DNA of 64,000 nucleotides. Source: Odontesthes bonariensis. Its lineage: Eukaryota > Chordata > Actinopteri > Atheriniformes > Atherinopsidae. The position numbers were made by a program, and so were the translations under genes. The stretch spans positions 22,437,209 through 22,501,208 of the forward strand of contig NC_134510.1 in the NCBI RefSeq assembly GCF_027942865.1, written 5' to 3'. Shown one piece after another: positions 13,715 through 35,400 of this stretch. How positions within the stretch are numbered: the first letter of the stretch is position 1; each line of letters opens with the position of its first letter. Below the pieces are notes generated by a model. That model was not told the origin of the DNA. It worked only from the letters and a program-made list of their open reading frames with translations, and ran no database searches.

Positions 13715-13720
13715 TTTATT
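13715..13720 (-). terminator. nhlrc1: nhlrc1 polyadenylation signal (AATAAA)
   Basis: AATAAA on the minus strand about 50 bp past the nhlrc1 stop codon. This is the nearest canonical signal and would give a very short 3' UTR. Confidence 0.55.
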
Positions 13721-13767
13721 GAATTTCTCTCACTGCACACTCTACTTTGGGTTTCTACCTGCGTAAG

Positions 13768-15048
13768 CTAAATCATGAGTCCAGTATCAGATTTCTGAGA
13801 ATAGATTTTAACTGTATGGTCGCCGCCATCCAGTGCGATGAGCATGTTGTTCAGTAAGACTAACCCAACAGGTCGGATGAGGTGGTGCCCCACAAGAGCA
13901 GTTAAGACTGGGCCATTCTGGAGCTTCCCTAAACTACAAATCAACCCCTGATCAGAGTCAATCACTATCACGCCTCCATCTCTGTCAAACACCACACCCG
14001 ACATGTTCAGCCTCACTGTGGACTGCAGCCTCAGACTGAAACTGTCTGTCTGGTAAAGGAGCTGGAAGTCTTTTGTAAAAACTCTCAGTCTTCTGTACTG
14101 GTGCCTCTCTGCTGGATTTGCGATGTCAGTTGGGTGCTCCATCACTGCAGTGTTCCCAGTCACCTGACAGCAGGCCACTGCTTTGGGACACTGAAGGCCT
14201 GAGATGGCTGTTTGATGCTCCAGAATGACACAGTGACTATAGTCCACTTTTACACAGGACAGTGTGCCAGCTTGGACATCTGAGACCAGGATGTGCCCAC
14301 AGCTGTCTGTGTCCACACCCCAGGGCAGCTGGAAGAAACTCTTAATTGTCAACATGTGATTCCCCCTGGAGGTGAAAACCTTGACGGTTTTATCCCCTGC
14401 GTCCGTCACCACAACGTAACCAGTGGGAGTCACTGCCACATCCACTGGGTAAACAATTTCCCCAGTGGGTTTTCGTCTTTGCCCAAAACTATGCAGCTTC
14501 CTTCCCTCTAAGCTGAACACCACCACCCTCTTCTCTCCATCGTGCACCACAACTAGTGTCCCCGAAGACCCCAGAACTGCTATCCCAGTTGGGTTGATGA
14601 GACTCCCCCAACCACCAAACACAGCGCGGAGGTGCAGAGATGTGCAGGTCAGACCTGTGGCACGGATAATGCTTCCTTTTCCCCTGTGAGGAGGAGCAGA
14701 GGACAACAGAAGCTCTTGCAAGTCATTGAGAACCTGACAGTGGGAGGTGCTGTCAACACTACACAGCTGTCGACAGAATGGGCACTCCAGCTTCCTCAGG
14801 AGAGGGTGGGACAAAGCTGTGATGCATTCCAGACAGAGTACATGACCACAGGGAAGGTTCTGTGGTCTGCGCTCTCTCTGCTGCGAATTAAACATCTCGA
14901 AGCAGACTTTACACTCCAGTAAGTTGATCTGGATCTCTCTCAGTGTGCCCTCAGGACTCACGCAACCACGTCGAAGACCAGGACTCTTGTCCATGATGAC
15001 TGAAATATCCTGATCTTCTGTCAGCTTGTACTGAGACTGTTCAGTCAA
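13768..15048 (-). CDS. nhlrc1: Malin, RING-NHL E3 ubiquitin ligase (single exon)
   Basis: E3 ubiquitin ligase that in mammals acts with laforin in glycogen quality control; loss of human NHLRC1 causes Lafora disease. The 426-residue uninterrupted frame has a C3HC4 RING with Cys46, Cys49, Cys67, His69, Cys72, Cys75, Cys89 and Cys92, followed from about residue 140 by NHL-type repeats with the recurring pattern NPTGIAVL, YPVDVAVT, VVVTDAGDKTVKVF and LPWGVDT. Human malin is 395 residues and also intronless; here the segment before the RING is about 20 residues longer, so an inner Met at residue 20 could be the true start. Location beside kif13a matches human 6p22. All RING ligands are present and no frameshift or stop interrupts the gene, so it looks functional. 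Confidence 0.95.
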   Translation of the reverse strand: MTEQSQYKLTEDQDISVIMDKSPGLRRGCVSPEGTLREIQINLLECKVCFEMFNSQQRERRPQNLPCGHVLCLECITALSHPLLRKLECPFCRQLCSVDSTSHCQVLNDLQELLLSSAPPHRGKGSIIRATGLTCTSLHLRAVFGGWGSLINPTGIAVLGSSGTLVVVHDGEKRVVVFSLEGRKLHSFGQRRKPTGEIVYPVDVAVTPTGYVVVTDAGDKTVKVFTSRGNHMLTIKSFFQLPWGVDTDSCGHILVSDVQAGTLSCVKVDYSHCVILEHQTAISGLQCPKAVACCQVTGNTAVMEHPTDIANPAERHQYRRLRVFTKDFQLLYQTDSFSLRLQSTVRLNMSGVVFDRDGGVIVIDSDQGLICSLGKLQNGPVLTALVGHHLIRPVGLVLLNNMLIALDGGDHTVKIYSQKSDTGLMI

Positions 15049-15794
15049 TCCGCTAATGCAGGAATCAAGCAGGTCTGGAAACCCAAAAAGAAAATCTGGT
15101 CACTTAGGTGAGAAGGACGACAAGGATGAAGAGAGGGATCTGAAAGCACAGAACTGTTAGTTTTGTGACATGCCCTGTGCTTTGAGGCCTAGATCGTCAC
15201 GTGATGTCTTGAATATAACCGAGGCTCTCTGCTGCCCTCTTTTGGAAGTCAGCTCACACATGACTTGGTAGAGGTTATGTCAATAGCGTTACAGTAATAT
15301 CTCAAAACATGTACAGACTCAGAGGTCCACTGGAAAACATTAGATATATTTGACTGGATTCAAAACCAGGATCCCCAAAATTACATCACTGGTAATAAAT
15401 GCTGAGAGTTGGAGGCTTTTACTTTCACCACGTTCTGAATTTCTAGCTACTGCAGCCATTTTCCAGTGAGCAACAACTGTACCTTCAGACGCATCCTGTT
15501 ATAGGTCAGCATGAGACAGCTATTTCAGACTGCGTTTCACGGTGTGCAGACTGAGTGAAATCTGAACCTCTGTGGGCAGTGCTTGAGTCAGCCAATCCAG
15601 CAGGCCTTTGCTGCAGCAGGACGTCCTTCAGGGGTCGAGCAAGATCATTCAAGATTTGCTATGTGTAGCGTACCAACAGCCTACAAACAGTAATAAAGAC
15701 TGTCACTGTAAGTGCTCCTCTCCCAATATTCTGAAGCCAAAAAAATAATTGCAGAACTGACTCACAAACAGTTGTAAGAGGAAATGTAAAACAT
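15049..15794. other. Spacer between nhlrc1 start and the ptdss1 3' end
   Basis: Contains the nhlrc1 5' flank. I see no additional gene. A short non-coding 5' exon for nhlrc1 could lie here but no clear splice pair was identified. Confidence 0.5.
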
Positions 15795-17186
15795 TTTAAT
15801 ATGTTGCGTTATTTCACAGTGAAAAAAACAAACAGCACAAGTCATTTTCAGCAGTAATAGTTTTTTTTTTTTTGGCAAATGACATCCAAATCCAGAGACA
15901 ATGTACCATTTATAATGCCTGACTGTAGCATAGGTGCCGCCGCGGTCGGCATCCGGATTGTCAAGGATTACGAGGGATAAATCAGTGCTGAGATGATACT
16001 GGCAGAGCAAATAACAACAGACCTTCAGTAAAGCAGTCAAAGCCAGAAAAATCAAACACAAAAACCTTGAATTTAGTCCTAATACAAACTGAGAGAAGTT
16101 GGGAATAAAAATAATTCCATGCAAACAGGCACAAGGGGTGAATTAAAATGTTACAATGACTTTGAAAGACAATAAACAACAACACTCACGTTCTGGTGGG
16201 TGGTACATTTTTTCTACTAAAACAGTTGATTTGATTTGACAAAGTCATGCAAATGCAATATACACAACGAGAAAATGAACAGTAAAAGAAAGCCACCTGT
16301 GCACCAACAGGAAGAACCTGACGACACACGCAGGAATTTGAATAATTGCCCTCTCTTATCAGTACAGTAAAATATAAAAATAGAAATGATAGCAGCCACA
16401 GATGGACAGGGAAAGTAAAGTCACTCGAGATCACAATGATTCATAAAATACTCAAACATTATAAAAATGTACAGTATTTTCAAGGAAACATTCTGCAAAG
16501 TGCTGAAACCGTGTGCTTTGCTTCGTTGCGGGTCAAATGCAAACCTCATTCAGTGATCCCTCTGCGCTAAAGCTGTCTTGCATTGAACTCCTGCCCACAT
16601 TCAAGTTAAAAACAGGACATCGTGAACATCTGACGTAAATAGATCAGTTACAGATATTTAAATAAAGAACGACTGTTCTGTGCTATAAACATAGAGGCTC
16701 CGATTAAAGTGATAAATTTAACATGATGGCTTTTCACATTGAAATATGTCAAACCAAAATACAGGAGTTAGGACTGGCGAAAACCAGTCAGGTATACACT
16801 AACTTTCAATGATACTGTATGATAGCATAACTGTAATTATCGGCTACGATGAGCATGCGGTCACATCTACAATAGGCAGTTTTTATCCTCTCACACCCTT
16901 TCTCACTCTCTTTCTCACACAAAGAAACCTGTGATTAGTGGTTTTAGGAGCTTCTTGACCACAACACACACTTCATTGTGCATCTCTGAGCCACTGTGCA
17001 CTCCTGTTAACACTGCATGGACCTGTTCATCCACTTCTTCTCTGCCATCTCCACTCCGTCTGCTCTAGGTGGGGGCCTTTGTCGATTTCAATTACACCAG
17101 GAAGTGGTCGCATCTCTGCCCCCTTTTTTACACTTGGCTCTTCAGAGTGAGTTGAGGAGTCACGCAGCAGCCTCTGACTCCAGCTC
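15795..17186 (-). other. ptdss1: ptdss1 3' UTR with ATTAAA polyadenylation signal
   Basis: AT-rich sequence after the ptdss1 stop codon. A minus-strand ATTAAA at 15795-15800 is a candidate end. Open frames here (for example 15762-16124) are low-complexity hydrophobic translations of T-rich UTR rather than genes. The UTR limit is inferred, not shown. Confidence 0.4.
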
Positions 17187-27884
<10,698 letters not shown>

Positions 27885-28205
27885 AGCCGGACGCAGGCAG
27901 CAGCAGCCCCTCAAAGCGGAGGAATGGGAAAGTGATCCAACCTCTAGCAACAGACACCAAAACAGACGGGAAACAGCTCAAATGAATATATTACGTTACA
28001 TAGTTTACTGGCAGCGTACAGTCAAACAGCGGAAAGTTGAAAGAGGAAAGAAGTGGGACTTAGTTCACTTTTGATTTTAATTAGTTTATGTTTGTTGGGA
28101 GCGTCACAAAGCGGAAGAGTTCATACTATAACCCTCCTTAATCATCACGAGTCCTCCAGTGAGGGACTTTAAACCATGACAAGTCACGATTATACAGCAA
28201 GGAAA
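27885..28205 (-). promoter_or_regulatory. ptdss1: ptdss1 5' UTR and promoter region
   Basis: Only about 320 bp separate the ptdss1 ATG from the likely 3' end of the upstream MS4A-like gene, so the ptdss1 promoter must lie largely here and possibly in exon 1/intron 1. No TATA box was recognised. The start ATG was chosen because translation from it gives the conserved family N-terminus; an upstream in-frame ATG exists at 27950. Confidence 0.45.
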
Positions 28206-29757
28206 TTTATTGTGTTGTACATTTGCTGTAAAAAATTTAAACAATAAGACAATACATACACGCTTAGGTACATACTCATTGACACTGAATGTAAATAAGT
28301 TTAATAGAATAAAAATAACAACAGTTACACGGTTTAAAAAATATACAGAATATCTAGTAACGTAGATCCTCTCACCAATACATGCTTTAGGAAACTGAGC
28401 ATAATATGACGCTTTTCAGTTTCAAATGAATAGGATTTCTTGAATCAACAGTATTTTGCACTGAATTGTGAATTTAGTTTGTTTGTGGTGTTTGTTTCCC
28501 CCTTGTGGCCACTCAAAGCCACACACGTGGCTTCACGGTCACCCAATACAGATCTGCAGTTGATCTCATATCTAGTGGTTTCAGATAAATTGCAAAGATG
28601 GATTTTTTTTTCTTTCGAAGCACAACTCATGGCAAAACGTTTCTAAAGGTTTGATGGACACAATGTTGTCCAACCGTTGTTTTCATATGTATCTGAACAA
28701 GTATCTGATAAAAAAAAGAGAAAAAGTCATTTATTGCAAATTAGCATCGACAAAAGTAAAGTACTTCCTCTTTCTGTAATCAACCAAAAACGTGACAAAG
28801 CTATTCTTTTAGCAACTCTTATATTTAATAACTTGGAATGTGCTCTTCTAAAAACTGTTGACTCTGTTGTGCATTAAATAATACAAATACATTGAAAAAA
28901 AAAAAAAATCATATGGCAATATGTATCAAATGTCCAACCTGATAACTTATTATTTATAATTGTTATTGGTGTTCTATTTTAATTTGAAGCGTGCACCATT
29001 TATGTTTAATGTGAGAAAGAGAAATACATTTCCACACAAAGTTACTTTGTATTTGCAACAAATAAGCATAAAAGTGAAATATTTTGCAAGCTTTCGAAAT
29101 AGATGGAAGTGGTCGTAGCAAGGAGTATTGTTTTACCTCAATAAGAGGGCAAAAAATGAATAAACAGTATAGCAACTTTTATTTATATGTTGAAAACATG
29201 ACTGAAAACATACAGTATGATTGAAGAGCACAATAACATCAAGCAAAGACTTAAGTCCATTAAACAAAACCAATAAAACAGGAGCAGTTAGGTTCAAGGC
29301 AATGCATAAAGATGTTAAAAAGAATGCACTGATGTCAAATCTAATCAGGAGTTCAGGTTCTGCATTCTTTAATTTAGGCCAGTAGAAAAAAATGCAGCTC
29401 CAGAGTAAAGCATCACCACGCCTCTATCTGCATTATGTAAAAAATAAACAAATTTGATCTCAATTTTAAGGCTTTGAGAAACTACAAAGCTATTGCAGAG
29501 ACAGCAGCAACATTTGTTTTATTGTAGTTTATTATTCACGTGAGCAGCCTAATTGTATGATGTAATACAAAAAGATTTGTTATAAACAGGTAATTGTACA
29601 AACACTAACTCATATGCCTTTTATATTTCAGCAGCTATATACATTTGCATGTTTTCCATGACGATCTTTGCATTCTTCGTCTCTGTTCGCGTGTTCAGGA
29701 GTAAATGACCAAAGCAGGCTGAAGTACAACACACATTGGGTCGTTCACTGGCTTGCC
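28206..29757 (-). other. 3' UTR of the minus-strand MS4A-like gene, with two candidate polyadenylation signals
   Basis: AT-rich stretch after the stop codon. AATAAA occurs on the minus strand at 29178-29183 and at 28206-28211 (within CACAATAAATTTCC). Either could end the transcript. Open frames here are short and low in complexity. Confidence 0.4.
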
Positions 29758-31131
29758 TCAGTCTTCCTCTTTCAGCATTATGGTGGGCTGCAGAACAAAA
29801 GAATCAAGATTGTAGTTGTTTTCTCATTTTACTTATGCCTACCTGTAGTGTGTAGAAAGAAAATGACGTACCAAAGTGTTGAAATGTTGTCTGCATACAA
29901 CTTTACTCATCCAGTAAATCAAGAATATGGCTATGATACTTTCAACAGTCAGCAGACTGATTATCAGTCCTTGGAGTCCACTATTCAACTATAAAACAAA
30001 TGAAGGTTAAAAAAACAACCTAAAGTACACAACCAATCGTTTTGTACTGCAAAGCAATTTTTGACTCAGTTGAAAGTAATGATTTTAAAATATACCTTGC
30101 CAGCTGGCGGGAACCAGATTATGCAAAGAGAAATAGCCGTAAGGGACCAAAAGAAACTGATTATGTTCAGAGAGAACGACAGCTTGGCCTGGAAAGTGAA
30201 AAATACGTTAAAATAAATGCACAAACAGCCAATTTTGGAAACAACATGCAGATTGTTGCTTTATTGGGGCAAAAACAACAACTCGGCTCTAAAAGCTCAC
30301 TATGGCCATTTTTAGAGGGTGAGCGTCGCAGCGCAACCACACACCCTGATCTGCGCGACATTGTTATCTGATAGTACTGCTGAAGCACATCATGATTTCA
30401 CACTGAAATCTGTGATGAAAACATTTATCTGGCACAATACAATGATAAGCAAGTGTCGTCGTTTTGAAGTCAATTTGTGATGGAGGAAACAGCTGTTTTC
30501 TTTGATGTTAGAGCCACTGTTTTGCCTTTTAATGGGATTTTTAAATTAAATTAAAAATCTTAATGCTAAATCATATCACTTACCACATACATGTTTGGAC
30601 AGTTTCCTGCAGCATAGGACACCATACCAGAGATCACAAACTAGGGGGGTGATAACAAAGCAGATGGATTATTGTACAGAGTAACATGACGATATCCGAA
30701 TACCAACTCGACTTATATCTTTTAGATATTTTTTAAATCATATTTACCAGAAAACTTGGTAGAGTGTAGCTTAAGGAGCTTTGGGGTAAGTTCATAGATA
30801 ACAGACCTAGAGCAAAAATAAACATACCAACGGTGGCCTGGGCTGCCTTGGGAATAAGAGGGAAATTTATAATAAACAGAAAATACAGATTATACAGACT
30901 ATTCTGTGTAAACATGTTGCCTTTTGTGTGTGTGTGAGACTGTTTGCGAAACAAGACGGTTAAACTTACTCCGACAGGTTTAGGCTTCCCGTTAATGGCG
31001 AGGACCTTGAAATGATCTTTGAAGACACAGTGGAAGTTTTCTGGCATCAACTGACCCTCTCGAACGTTCTTGAGATTCCTGATGGGGATGCTGATGATTA
31101 TTGAATCATCACACACAAAAGTCTTCCTCAT
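29758..31131 (-). CDS. Membrane-spanning 4-domains (MS4A)-like protein, minus-strand copy
   Basis: Four-transmembrane plasma-membrane protein of the CD20/MS4A type; members serve as receptor- or channel-associated adaptors, and the role of the fish genes is not established. Exons: 30970-31131, 30748-30846, 30584-30640, 30096-30188, 29872-29988, 29758-29787. All introns are phase 0 and GT-AG, giving 185 residues. The conserved entry motif before TM1 reads LAINGKPKPVGAAQATVGMF (compare FLKGEPKVLGxxQ in mammals). Predicted membrane segments lie in exon 2, exon 3, exon 4 (FWSLTAISLCIIW) and exon 5 (GLIISLLTVESIIAIFLIYW). The cytosolic tail is short and ends PTIMLKEED. The ATG at 31131 is used because upstream in-frame codons are not ATG. 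Family assignment is confident; the orthologue is not named. Confidence 0.88.
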
Positions 31132-31285
31132 TTTCCTGTGAGTAAGGTCTTCAAGCAAGTTTCAACAAAACCAGCGGTACCGTTTGGTCTTTTCTTTGCT
31201 CAATGCAGGCTTGAAATTCTCTGTATTGAAAAATGAGTTCTGCAAGGAAATGACCTGCTTTGCCACTTGTCTTACTTCTCTGACT

Positions 31286-31347
31286 CCCCCCCCCCCCCCC
31301 CCACCTTAACAGCCACCCCCACCCCCTACACACACACACACACACAC
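31286..31347. repeat. Poly-C run plus (CA)n, upstream of the minus-strand MS4A-like gene
   Basis: A run of 17 C at 31286-31302 and a (CA)n tract ending near 31347, separated by C-rich DNA. They lie 155-215 bp upstream of the start codon at 31131, in the probable promoter or 5' UTR. Confidence 0.85.
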
Positions 31348-32401
31348 TGAATCCCCCACACCCACAGAATCCTTGCACACAAAATGTTTTGGCCAAATTT
31401 GAAAACTATGATTATCTTATTTGAAATAAGTACAAAGAAGAGTGTTGCAGACTTGAGCTGACATTGAGTTAGAAATATCACAGCAGCAAAAACAGGAAAA
31501 TAGCCACTGTGGGCTAAAAGTGAGTAACACTGTGGAGATAACTTGCAGGCTGAGGAAGTTAAAATGTGTGATGACCTCATCTGTCAGTGTTTGAGGGAGG
31601 TGGAGATCATGCCTGAAGAGTGAGACTTTTGTTTGAGACAAGAGTGTGAAAAAGATACGACTCAAGCCAAACGCGGTAAGAATCCTGATCTAAAATCTTT
31701 TCTTAAACCAAAATGAATGAATAACTTTGTTAAATACATCCGCAATGCACATTATACGTTATATCTGTAGTTGTTGTTGTAAGCTTCTGTAACGCACGGA
31801 AATCACACCAACTATTTGTGGAATAGCAGTTTTGCATCGTCAGGAAAAAAAACAAGATACAATAATTTGCTAAAACATCATTCAATGCTTGTCCAGTTTT
31901 AAGAGTTAAAGTAATGTATTTTATGATTCCACACTGGTTATTTATATTTGAATATGTGCAAATATAAATCCATGTTATTAATGTAATAAATATGTCACTG
32001 AAATCTTTGCAGTTTTAATTTTTCAATACATATTTGCTCTAAATGCAAAAAAACAATTGTTCTCTGTAATGACAATAGAAGGCCATATCATGATAGATGA
32101 GATACTGTGATAATGCTTCTGGCACTGCTTCCGGTGCAATAATGCTGAATTATCTACTCATAGTTTCAGGATCATTAAAAACAAAACAAAGAAACTTTAT
32201 TCTCACAATCTATGACAGGACTGTCACATGCTGTTTTATTACACTCTTCAAGGATTTCAGGTCAGTCTGAGTACATTTTTAAGGCCACTGAAGTATTTAC
32301 AGCTAAACTGATGCTAAATGGGAAAAGAACTCTGTAAAAACAGTGGAAAAAAATATTTTTTGAATAGTCCCACAATATTCGCTCCAGATCAGAGAAGCAC
32401 C
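31348..32401. promoter_or_regulatory. Shared upstream region of the two divergent MS4A-like genes
   Basis: The start codons of the two genes are about 1.27 kb apart on opposite strands. The interval is AT-rich with no CpG-like block, as is common for tissue-restricted rather than housekeeping promoters. Non-coding 5' exons could be present: TTCGCTCCAG at 32379-32388 would be a usable acceptor for the plus gene. No specific factor site is claimed. Confidence 0.4.
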
Positions 32402-35400
32402 ATGGCCTGTGCTGATGTGGACCTTGACATCCAAGCTGAGGAGCTGCCGATGGCTGGTCGGAGAGAAGCACCCCCGCTACCGCGTCTGGTCCAGTATTAC
32501 CAGGCTACAGCAATGCTGCCAGAAGAAAAAGGGCCTCTGCACAACCTGCTGCGGAAACAACCAGCTGTGTTGGGGGTAAGAGAGCGAAAACTGCTGAGAA
32601 TTAACAAGTGTCGAAGGTGTCTCAACATAATTCGTTGTGCCAATAAATCAATACCCCTGTAGTTGCCCTTTCACTAGACGCCGAAAAGGCATTTGATCGT
32701 GTAGAATGGCCATTTGTTTTTGCGGTTTTACAAAAAATGAATTTTTAGTCCGAATCTGATACGGATGATACAGATAGTATATCTCAATACATCAGCTATG
32801 ATTCGAACAAATGCTAATATCTCCTCTCTTTCCCCCTTGTCACGTGGTACACGTCAGGGTTGTCCCCTGTCCCCGCTTCTCTTTGCACCGGCAATTGAAC
32901 CTCTTGCACTCGCTATAAGAGCGCATCCTGTTTTAGAAGGTGTTATGGTTGAAAAGGAAAAGCATGTCATTTTGTGATATATGCTGATGATATAATGTTA
33001 TACTTGACCAACATAGCGTCATCGCTCCCCGCTCTTTGCATCCTACTAGATGAATATAGTTGCATCTCTGGATACAAAATAAAGTAAGAGTGTGATAATG
33101 CCTCTCAATTCAACTGCCCAGGAAGTAGCAAAGGAAAATATCCCCTTTCGTTGGGAACCTTATAAGGTTTGTTATTTTGGCCGCCTGTTTAATAAAGTGG
33201 AAGCAGACTTGGACAGGTGGAAGTCTCTACCTATATCCCTAATAAATAAAATAAATTGTATAAAAATGAATGTCCCACCCAAGTTTCTTTACCTATTTCA
33301 GGCACTGCCAACACCGATCCCCAAAACCTTCTTTAAAAACTTGGATAAAAAGATTTCTAGATTCCTATGGAACAATAAAGTTCCCAGAGTTAAGCTCAAA
33401 ACTTTGTGTCGTCCAACTGAGGAAGGAGGGCTGAACCTGCCTGAATTTCAGGTATACTATTGGGCTGCTCAAGCTAGGGCTATCTGGACATGGATTAAAA
33501 ACTTAGAACACCCATGGAAAAATATCCATGTCGTGTACCCGTTTTTTTTTTCTTGTCTTTTCCTTTTTAAACCTTAAATTTTATTTATTTATCATTTAGC
33601 TTATGTATTTTTCTTGTTGTGACTATTATGGATGTGAATTCTGTTGTGTTTTAGTATTGTTTATACCGATTGTATGTGGGGGGGAGTAAAATATAAATTA
33701 TCATCAAATATCAAATATCAATAAACATATTGTTAAAAAAAAATTAACAAGTGATCGCAATGAAAAAAAGAAATATGAAACATCTAAAAAAGAGCTTATA
33801 ATACACACTTCCACAAACTGATGGTGTGCATTGCTCACCAGGAGGGCTCCAAGGTGTTGGATCTTTGCTGAAGGGAATTCATGTATGAGAAACCCCTCAT
33901 TATTGATGGGTTAGGGCTCTGAACAATCAAATCAAATCAAATCAAATTTATTTGTATAGCACATTTCATGTACAAAACAATTCAAAGTGCTTTACATAAA
34001 ATAAAAGCATCGAGCAGGGAGTGGAAGAAGCATTAAAAAATACATAAAAGAATATAAAGAGAAACAAATAGAGTAATTAAAATGAATTTATAAACAAGCA
34101 ACAGTCCAGATAAATTAAAAAATATCGTGCAGATTTCATGCATAGACACATGAGAAAATAAATGTTTTTAATCTGGATTTAAGGAGAGGTGACACAATCA
34201 GAGTTGTGTCACCCCTCCTAGTAAAATATGAACTGCTTCTTCAAAAATTGTCCAATTCAAATTGAATCATTTTAAATTCACCAATTCAGCAGGGCTGCAT
34301 GGTGGCGTAGGAGTTAGCGGTGTTGGTGCAAGGAGACTCCTTGGTTCCAACCTCTTCTGGGGCAGTTTTCATGTTCTCCCAGAGCACACGTGGGTAACTC
34401 CATTTTAAATTGTCCCTAGGAGTGAGTGTGAGCGAGCATGGTTGTTTGTCTCTGTGATGAACTGGTGATCTGTCCAGGGTGCACTCTGCATCCCGCTGCA
34501 ATGGCGGCTGGGATATTCTCCTGCCCCTCTGCGACCCTGAATTAGACAAAGTCATTCGGGAAAAAGAATGGATGGGTAAGACTCCAAAGGCAGGTTACGT
34601 TGTGGTGTGTAATATGATACTCTGCTTGTGATGACTGATGGAGAAGCCTTTTTTTAAAAAAATGTACCGTTTCACTGTGCCTTCTCACGTTATTGCAAGT
34701 TGCAGTTCTGTTGTATAAAATTAGAAAAGAGGAACTGTGGTTTAAAAAAAAAATAGATACAAAAAGGTGAGAAAATACTTACACGAACACTAACCTAAAC
34801 CTTCATCATTTTAATTGTAATCCATGTTGCAACCATGAATTACCAGCTCAAGTTGTACATGCATATGCAACTTTTTTGGTAAAAACTCTTCGGTAAAAAT
34901 GCACAATGAATCACATTCGAAAAGATGTGTAATTTTTTATTGTTAAAGGGGAACTTCGGGGCATTTGAAGCGCAATCCCATTGCTAGAGGTTGTCAAATA
35001 CTGACAGTAGGACACAGACTGGTGCAAATCGGCGCTCCCTGTGCGGCGATTGCGCTGTTTGCGCAGCCTGTCATGCTAGCCAAATACGTGGTGGCCAAGG
35101 GGCAAATAATAAACCTTCCACGTAAAACAACAACTTGCACACTGCAGAAACGTCACACCACTTTATAAACCATCCGACAATAAAGTCACAAGCCTTACCA
35201 TCAAAACCATATGCATGGTTCTCACATTACTGGCATGGGGACGTTACAAAACAACTTTATAAACAGCATGTCACTTACCTCTTGTCGGTATGCTCGCGCA
35301 TGTGAAAGCCCAAAAGAGTCAATGGATGATACTCCCATATACAAAGCAATTATCTTCTCTAGAAAAACTGCGTTCAAGTATTTAAAACATTACAACAATA

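Noticed and set aside
14293-14922. Plus-strand frames of 72-96 codons
   Set aside because: Antisense shadows of the nhlrc1 coding exon.
15762-16434. Hydrophobic minus-strand frames that could suggest a small membrane protein
   Set aside because: T-rich 3' UTR of ptdss1 translated in several frames; no conserved pattern.
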